A stretch of DNA of 64,000 nucleotides, taken from Gentiana macrophylla (Eukaryota; Streptophyta; Magnoliopsida; Gentianales; Gentianaceae). The translations under genes were made by a program, and so were the position numbers. How positions within the stretch are numbered: the stretch's first letter is position 1; each line of letters begins with the position of its first letter. Below the pieces are notes generated by a model. That model ran no database searches. It saw only the letters and a list, made by a program, of their open reading frames with translations, and was not told the origin of the DNA. Shown here one piece after another: positions 22,601-28,600 of this stretch. The stretch spans positions 30,282,589 to 30,346,588 of the forward strand of contig CM047813.1 in the NCBI GenBank assembly GCA_026214975.1, written 5' to 3'.

Positions 22601-25600
22601 TTGAGATTGGGGAGAGGTTTTGTGGCAAGGATTCTTCCTCTAACATCACCAAGAGTAGGATTCAGTCCATTGAGAAACTTGAATACTCTCTTTTTCTCAA
22701 TAATGTCCTTATAAAGGGCAGCATCCTTAACATCATTCCAGGGGTGAGTTTCCAACATATCTAGGTGTTTCCATGCCCTAGATAGTTCGTTGAAGTATTG
22801 AGTTACATACATATCTCCTTGTCTGCAGTTTTGAATCTGAGCTTCAAGTTCATACACTTCTGATGTATTGTCTTTCTTGGAGTAAAGATCTCTGGCATAA
22901 TCCCAGATTTCCTTTGCAGTATCATACATCATAAAGTTCTCACTAATTTCTTTTGTCATTGATCTTGTGAGAATGGTCATGACTTGATTATTAGTAGTGT
23001 CCCATGCTTCAAATCCGGGGTCATCTTCAGCAGAGGCAGGTTTAGAGCCGGACATGTATCCCATCTTACCTTGTCCAGAGATGTACATTTTCATAGATAT
23101 TGACCATAGCAAGTAGTTGTTACCATCAAGTCTATGATTTGTGTATGAAGAATATTCAAGACCCTACAGGTCTGCTGAGGCGTTGAGTCTCATGATGAAG
23201 ATGAACTCACAATTCTGATGAGACATTTTGGAATAACAAAACCGAGTTTGCAAATGGATTTTAGAACTCAAGAAGGCTCGATACCATGAAGAGAGTTTGA
23301 GAAAGTGATAGACACTGAGTAAACTTCAACTTAGTTTATTCATCAAATGAAAGAAGTATAAATAGTTACAATTGATGGAAGATACTAGCTAGCTTGGCGG
23401 CCACTAGATATAGGCGACAAGCATGCAAGTAAAAAAGTAAAAGTATGTCTATACATGACATAAAAGAATTAGAGTTTGACATATTAATTGTTTATATGTA
23501 CACTCACAATTAATATGTCCTTTACAAATAAAGTGTACAAATAATGTATACACGAAAAATAAATAAATATTACATACTATTTGATATGTAATATTTCCAC
23601 ACAAAGTGTTAGCTGGGGTCATGAATGTTCAATATATCCCCTCTCTGGATCAGACTGCTGATGCATTAACAAAGTCACTGAATCCTTCTGTTTAACCATT
23701 TTAGAACCAAACTAAATGTTGTGTCCACACTATTTAGTTTGAGGGGGGGTCGTAAAGTAAGGACTATTTATTATTAACTAGTAATGTTGTGTCCTTATCT
23801 AGTAATTAGTTTCTTGTATTGGACACTTGACACACTATGATGCATTATCTAGATTTGTGGTGATGTGTTAGATTCTTCTGAAGTAGTATATGTATGTAAC
23901 CGTTGGAAACATTTATTGTATGCTCATTATAATACAAAAACTGTTATTTCATCTGTAAACTAACCATATTTATGTATTTTGTGCGTGCCGTTATCATTTT
24001 TATGTTTTTTTTTGTTTTTTTTTTATTTTTTTTGTAGTTGAATAAACCACCTTCATTTGCCCAAGAATTTGACCCCAAGCCTCGAAAGCATACTGTGTGG
24101 GAGGACAGTGAAGATTTTACAGAAGGCCAAGCTACTGTATACCGGTAATTAATAATACAATTAATTGATGAAGTCAGCTGTTATTAATTAACATAATAAT
24201 CACCATTAATTGTTTTGATTATAAAATATAGTTTCAATTTCTTTACACCTTCCATCCTTATTTTTTGATTGCAGGAGACACCACTTACAGTTTCCTCCAG
24301 GAATAATTGACAAGCTCTATAAGAAGCTCTTTATAACAGATGGACGTTTATTCGAGTTGAGCAAAACCTATTTTCCTACCTCTAATTCCCCTTATTTTGA
24401 TATTATTAGAAATAATAGTATTAATAATGGGTTTCCTCATCAAAACTCTGCAGTTCCATTGCTGCAAAATGTTCCGTTTTCTTCAAATGGTTCTTTCACA
24501 CCTGATTTACACCAACTTCCTCCTACAAACAATTTCTCTAGTAATCCAATTCCACATTATTTCAACCACTCAAGCACAACGACGGGAGGACCGCTATGTT
24601 CATTTTCAAGATCAAATATGGTCACATCCGGTACGTTATTACTTACTTACTTTGAGACTATAACTTGTGGGCTGAAATAGTGGCCACTGCATGTTAGATA
24701 GATAGATGGATACTTATCATGTTAGATAAAAGAGAATAACATGCCTTTTTATATAGTATTCATCATGTATGTATGTATATATGTATATGTGACGACCCAA
24801 ACCTACCTTAGGAGTAGAATAGGAAAATATACTGCAGAGACGTGCACAGTTCGTGACAATTGCCCACGCCAGCCTTAAATTACTGTGACATTATACAAGA
24901 TTAATCATGGAAGGATTGAAGAAGAAGACAAGAATTTAAAAGTAAGGGAGAGAAAAATAAGATCACACAACCCTATAATAAGAATATAAGCAGATAGTGA
25001 TGTCCACGGCTGGCATGGCCACTGTTGAACCGGTGGTACCAGGCCGGCAGAGCGGCAACTGTGTCGACAGAAACAACCACCTTGTATATAAAACCAACTA
25101 CAATCCTTATATCCATAAATAACAACATCATCTCAAAACATTATCCGTTCACATATGATAATGTCGAAATTATCACGGTAAGATTAGCGGTGGTTTGTGG
25201 TGGATATCTGGTTATAAAATTGAGTGTTTGCTGGTACGGTGGTGCATGGCGGCGTAAAGGAAAATGCGGTGGACTGAAAGTTTAAAAGTGGTGGTACTTT
25301 GCTAGAGAGAAAATGACATAGTTTGCCTACTTTTTATAATATTGTGGATGTGTAAATGGTTACATTGAGCCTCTATTTGTAAGCAAGCTACTAATTAGGG
25401 TTTAACTAATAACGATAAAACTCAACCAAGTATAATGCGGTGCCAATCAGGCTAATTGCTATTTAGCGGGCCCAACATACTTGGCCGATCGATGAGTCTC
25501 TGTGGGCTCGGGTCGCTGGCGGACCTTATAGCCTGAGGGATTAGCGGGCCGGCCCCTGGCCTTTCTTCACGCCGTGGAAGACGTTTAGAAGACTTATAGC

Positions 25601-28600
25601 GGGGCCGTGGGCTCGCGGTCCCAATTTGGCTTGTATGTATGCGGACTATAGTGGCCGGCAACCTTGTCCATTGTTTAGGCTGCCAGACGGACCAGAATAA
25701 GGATCCGCATGCCTATTTTACGGTTCAGGCATAAATATCCAACATCATCCCAAACCTCTATCCTTACAATTACTCACACATACTAGAAACGTAAGATACA
25801 AGCTCTAAGAACAACACTTGTCTCAACAATGAAGTCACCGTCCCTACATCTCAACAAAAGGAAAGAACATGAATGAAGCACATTCTAAAACATTATATCT
25901 ACCTGAAAGAAGAAGAATCTCTAAATGAATCACGTTATCCGACGTCGCCAGCGTCACCTTCCATTGAAATTGTTAAAGCTTGCAACTCAGTGAGAAAAAA
26001 CAAAATCAAGAAGAAACAATTAGAATATTCAAGAATATTTTCACAGTTCTTTAATGATCAATAACTTTGATAACATTGAATCTAAATGGAAATTGAGTAA
26101 GCAATCATGAATGACATTGATATCAGAGTAAGTTACTGTTCTGCAGTTATAAATTTTGGTGTCAATATATGGACTGACTAATTCTGTAATGTAATAATCA
26201 CTGTAATTGAAGTGATAATAATGATATCAGTATCTAAATGACTGAATAACTAAAATGAATTGAACGCATACTGTTGAGGTTGGATTGTAAAGTCCCATAT
26301 CGGTAAAGTAAAGTCCTGCTCACCCCCATATAAATGTGAGACATAAAGGTCTTGTCAACTCGGGTTAGACCTTTTAGACCAAGCGAGGACGGCGGTCTAA
26401 GCAGTTGACCGGACCATTTATGACTTAATTAACGCTACCAGGCCAGGTTCTGAGGGTGTTACAGAATGGTATTCAGAGCCGACTGCCATACGAAACTAAG
26501 TGCCACACCGAGAGGGGCGGTGAGGGTCATCTCTAGAATCCTATGGTAGGGACGAACTGGGACAAATCTTGGCCGTCCTGGCGAGGACGCCAGTCCCTCA
26601 TAAGGGGAGAGAATGTAAAATTCCACATCGGTAAAGTAAAGTCCTGCTCACCCCCATATAAGTGAGACATAAAGGTCTTGTCAACTCGGGTTAGCCCTTC
26701 TAGATCAAGTGAGGACGGTGGTCTAAGCAGTTGACCGGGCCATTTATGACTCATTTAGCGCTATCAGGCCCGGGGTCTGGGGGCGTTACAGAATGGTATC
26801 AATGCCGACTATCATACGGAACTAAGTACCATATTGTAAGAGGCAGTGGGTGCCACCTCTAGGATCCTATGGTAGGGACGAACTGGGACAAGTCCACTGG
26901 GGCAAGTCTTGGCCGTCTTGGCGTGGATGCCAGTCCCTTATAAAGGGGTAGAATGTAAAGTCCCACATTGGTAAAGTAAAGTCTGCTCACCCCCATATAA
27001 GTGTGAGACATAAAGGTCTTGTCAACTCGGGTTAGCATTTTTAGACCAAGCGAGGACGGCGGTCTAAGCAGTTGACCGGACCATTTATGACTCAATTAGC
27101 GCTACCAAGCCCGGGGTCTGGGGGCGTTACAGAATGTTATTCAGAGCCAACTGTCATACGGAACTAAGTGCACACTGTGAAAGGCAGTGAGGGTCACCTC
27201 TAGAATCCTATGGTAGGGACGAACTGAGACAAGTCCACTGGGACAAATCTTGGCCGTCCTGGCGAGGACGCCAGTCCCTTATAAGGGGGGAGAATGTAAA
27301 ATCCCACATCGGTAAAGTAAAGTCCTACTCACCCCCATATAACTGTGAGACATAAAGGTCTTGTCAACTCGGGTTAGCCGTTTTAGACCAAGCGAGGACG
27401 GCGGTTCTAAGCAGTTGACCGGACCATTTATGACTTATTTAGCGCTACCATGCCTGGGAGTCTGGGGACTTTACATAGATTGACTAATTCTGTAATGTAA
27501 TAATCACTATTGCTCCGTTCGCCAACATAATAGACAACTCAAGGGTGCGTTCAAGATTCATAATAAGAGCCTGAGGTTGGCTTGACCTGTTGCTATAATA
27601 AATTAGGTTTGGACGCCCAAATTATGTAAAAGAATTGAGTTTTTTCAGCTTGCTGGTAATAAGATGCTGAGATCAGTTCATGAGTGAAATACGCATCAGC
27701 GTGCTTTTCTTCATATTGTCTAGGTAGCCCAAAACCTGTAAAAACCATGCTCAGCTCGGCCTAGCTCTGCTCGGCCATATATGATTAAAAGCGTCTGATG
27801 ACATGTTCATCTCGACAACATAACAGAAAGAGGACTAAGTACTTGCTTCAGCTCGGCAACATAATATAAAGATGGTTGATAAACTGCTCAGCTCGGCCAT
27901 ATAATAGAAAGAGGCTAAGTATCTGCTTAGCTCACCAATATAATAGAAAGAGGGCTGAGTATCTGCACAGCTCAACCTTGCCTAGCTTTGCCATATAAAA
28001 AAGAGGTTATATAATAAGAAGAGGCTAAGTACATGATTAACTCACCAATATAATAGAAAGAGGCTAAGTGCATGTTCAGCTCAACGATGTAATAAAAAGA
28101 GACTGAGCTCGGAAGCTCATCCGTAAAATAAAATAAGGTAATATAATAAGAAAAGACAAAGCATATGCTTAGCTCACCGATATAATAGAAAGAGACCCAG
28201 TACATGCTCATATCGGCCGTATAATAAAACGAGGCTAAGTACTTGCTTAGCTCAACAATATAATAGAAAGCGGTTGAGAATCTGCTTAGCTTGGCGATAT
28301 AATAAAAAAGAGGCTGAGCTCGGCAGGTCGGCCAATTAATAAAAAGAGGTTGAGCTCGCCGTATAATAGAAAGAGACTATGTACCTACTTAGCTCATCAA
28401 TATAATAGAGAGTGACTAAGTACCTGTTCAGCTTGGTGATATAAAAAGAGGATGAACTCGGCATCTCGACCATATAATAAAAAGAGATCTTATAAAAAGA
28501 AGAGGGTAAGTACCTACTCAGCTCACCAATATAATAGAAAGAGGTCAAGTACCTGCTCAGCTCGGCCTTGCCCAGCTCGGCCATATAATAAGAAAAGGTT

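Larger units (their letters stand above)
20634..23601 (-). mobile_element. Cop2: internally deleted Copia nested in Cop1
   Basis: LTRs at 20634-20941 and 23287-23601 start TGAAGAGAG and end TTTCCACA on +. The CAAAG target duplication is intact (20629-20633 and 23602-23606). The minus-strand primer-binding site TGGTATCGAGCC (23275-23286, initiator tRNA-Met type) abuts the right LTR. The PPT (TTTGAGGGGGTG) abuts the left LTR. Gag and protease persist; integrase and most of the reverse transcriptase are deleted. Confidence 0.93.
20041..23695 (+). pseudogene. Cop1 RNase H, interrupted by Cop2
   Basis: 20041-20633 encodes RPNVAFAVNTLSQHM, SDADWACDKNDRKS and SKKQHVVFRSNTKSEYRALA through to LDAHFVKDK. 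After Cop2 the same frame resumes at 23602 with VLAGVMNVQYIPSLDQTADALT and stops with TAA at 23693-23695. This proves that Cop2 inserted into an existing Cop1. Confidence 0.92.
16787..23951 (+). mobile_element. Cop1: 5'-truncated Ty1/copia element, split by Cop2
   Basis: Gag, protease, integrase, reverse transcriptase and RNase H occur in Copia order on +. A PPT (TTTGAGGGGGGG, 23738-23748) and a ~200 bp 3' LTR-like stretch follow. No 5' LTR matches this stretch. Several frameshifts and stops show that it is dead. It sits in the sense orientation of the host intron. Confidence 0.88.
16205..24037 (+). other. ASG1-like intron 3 (7.8 kb) filled with nested Copia elements
   Basis: The short original intron ends are visible at 16205-16260 and 23960-24037, the latter with a long T-rich tract before TTTGTAG. 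Between them lie a GC-rich segment and Cop1, itself interrupted by Cop2. Confidence 0.85.
26286..27475 (+). mobile_element. Tandem TRIM array: four LTRs, three internal regions
   Basis: LTR copies 26286-26463, 26614-26790, 26954-27131 and 27295-27475 (177-181 bp) start TGTAAA(G/A)TYCCACATCGG and end GTTACA. Each of the first three is followed by GAATGGTATCAGAGCC or a close variant, an initiator tRNA-Met primer-binding site. Each internal region ends in a PPT (TATAAGGGGGGAGAA). Flanks TGGAT (26281-26285) and TAGAT (27476-27480) are a one-mismatch target duplication. Size and lack of coding define a TRIM. The LTR lacks a recognisable 5S-like segment, so it is not obviously Cassandra. Confidence 0.93.

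Noticed and set aside
16787..23695. Cop1 as an independent functional gene in the intron
   Set aside because: Frameshifts, stops, missing 5' LTR and the Cop2 insertion show that it is a dead element.
26286..27475. Cassandra TRIM
   Set aside because: I could not recognise the conserved 5S rRNA-like promoter boxes in the LTR, so only a generic TRIM call is made.
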